A stretch of DNA of 64,000 bases, from positions 124,001 through 188,000 of the forward strand of contig NZ_MACH01000093.1 in assembly GCF_001884065.1 (NCBI RefSeq), in the 5' to 3' direction. The notes beneath the pieces are model-generated. The model saw only the letters and a program-made list of their open reading frames with translations, did no database searches and was not told where the DNA came from. Source of the DNA: Bacillus proteolyticus. GTDB lineage: Bacteria; Bacillota; Bacilli; Bacillales; Bacillaceae_G. Both the position numbers and the translations under genes were made by a program. Shown piece by piece: positions 63,844-64,000 of this stretch (position 1 is its first letter; each line of letters starts with the position of its first letter).

Positions 63844-64000
63844 ATGCGTCGTACCCCCGCACTCTACAATATCTACTTCAACTTCCGTCGTTACCTCAAT
63901 CGCCAATTCTACCCCTTTACTAATAGTAGAAAGTGACATACTCGGTTGCCCTGGATAGTTACTCGCTTGTTCTGGTAAGAACGGAATATGAACAAATCCA
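63841..64000 (-). CDS. pcp: Pyrrolidone-carboxylate peptidase, 3' end
   Basis: The last 52-53 codons of a gene cut by the right window edge. The sequence [20 protein letters not shown] followed by [11 protein letters not shown] is the conserved C terminus of Pcp, which removes N-terminal pyroglutamate from peptides. The stop codon lies within the right copy of the 25-bp direct repeat. Confidence 0.88.
   Translation of the reverse strand, partial: GFVHIPFLPEQASNYPGQPSMSLSTISKGVELAIEVTTEVEVDIVECGGTTH

Overview
The window looks like chromosome of a Bacillus cereus-group bacterium. Base composition is AT-rich, ribosome binding sites are strong (AGGAGG/GGGG types), intrinsic terminators are abundant, and protein families and gene context fit that group (lysine riboswitch ahead of a permease, PucR/MocR regulators, DUF2785, DUF2716, DUF3892). 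There is no rRNA, tRNA, CRISPR array, intact insertion sequence or prophage. All assignments come from reading the sequence; no database search was run.

Layout. 0-1 kb: 3' part of a sigma-54 activator. 1.3-4.5 kb: a small hexapeptide-repeat protein and a DUF4129/DUF58/MoxR membrane operon. 4.6-6.1 kb: an operon of a quinol-monooxygenase-like protein, a nitroreductase and a MarR repressor, with a clear promoter and a 27-bp palindromic operator. 6.3-8.3 kb: a TetM/EF-G-like GTPase. 8.3-17.8 kb: ten same-strand genes for aromatic acid breakdown: beta-oxidation-like enzymes, CoA ligase, thioesterase, FAD hydroxylase, an unknown protein, fumarylpyruvate hydrolase, a DinB-fold protein and gentisate 1,2-dioxygenase. 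18.1-25 kb: a beta-glucoside PTS operon with a 6-phospho-beta-glucosidase, two surface lipoproteins and a MerR regulator. 25.1-28.8 kb: a PucR/GAF regulator and an aromatic-acid (AAHS-type) transporter, the likely regulator and importer for the aromatic cluster.

29-42.5 kb: mixed housekeeping and accessory genes (hydrolases, NUDIX, erythromycin-esterase-like secreted protein, epimerase, an SDR paired with a frameshifted TetR gene, CPBP protease, AraC, GNAT, a DMT exporter divergent from a MocR regulator). 42.5-45.6 kb: a two-component system co-transcribed with a membrane-anchored alpha/beta hydrolase whose ribosome binding site lies inside a perfect hairpin. 45.7-52.3 kb: small enzymes and a TauE/SafE transporter with an attenuator-like leader. 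52.7-54.5 kb: lysine riboswitch plus lysine permease. 54.6-61.1 kb: HesB-like protein, AlkC/D-like repair protein, methyltransferase, signal peptidase I, class B penicillin-binding protein and sirtuin. 61.2-63.8 kb: a block bounded by 25-bp perfect direct repeats, holding a POT peptide transporter among gene debris. The right edge holds the 3' end of pcp.

The most interesting system is the 8.3-28.8 kb region. The gene set (CoA ligase, flavin hydroxylase, hotdog thioesterase, gentisate dioxygenase) suggests that a hydroxybenzoate is activated to its CoA ester, hydroxylated to gentisyl-CoA, released as gentisate and ring-opened. A DinB-family protein sits where a maleylpyruvate isomerase is expected, and would plausibly use bacillithiol. 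This is inference from gene content and motifs.
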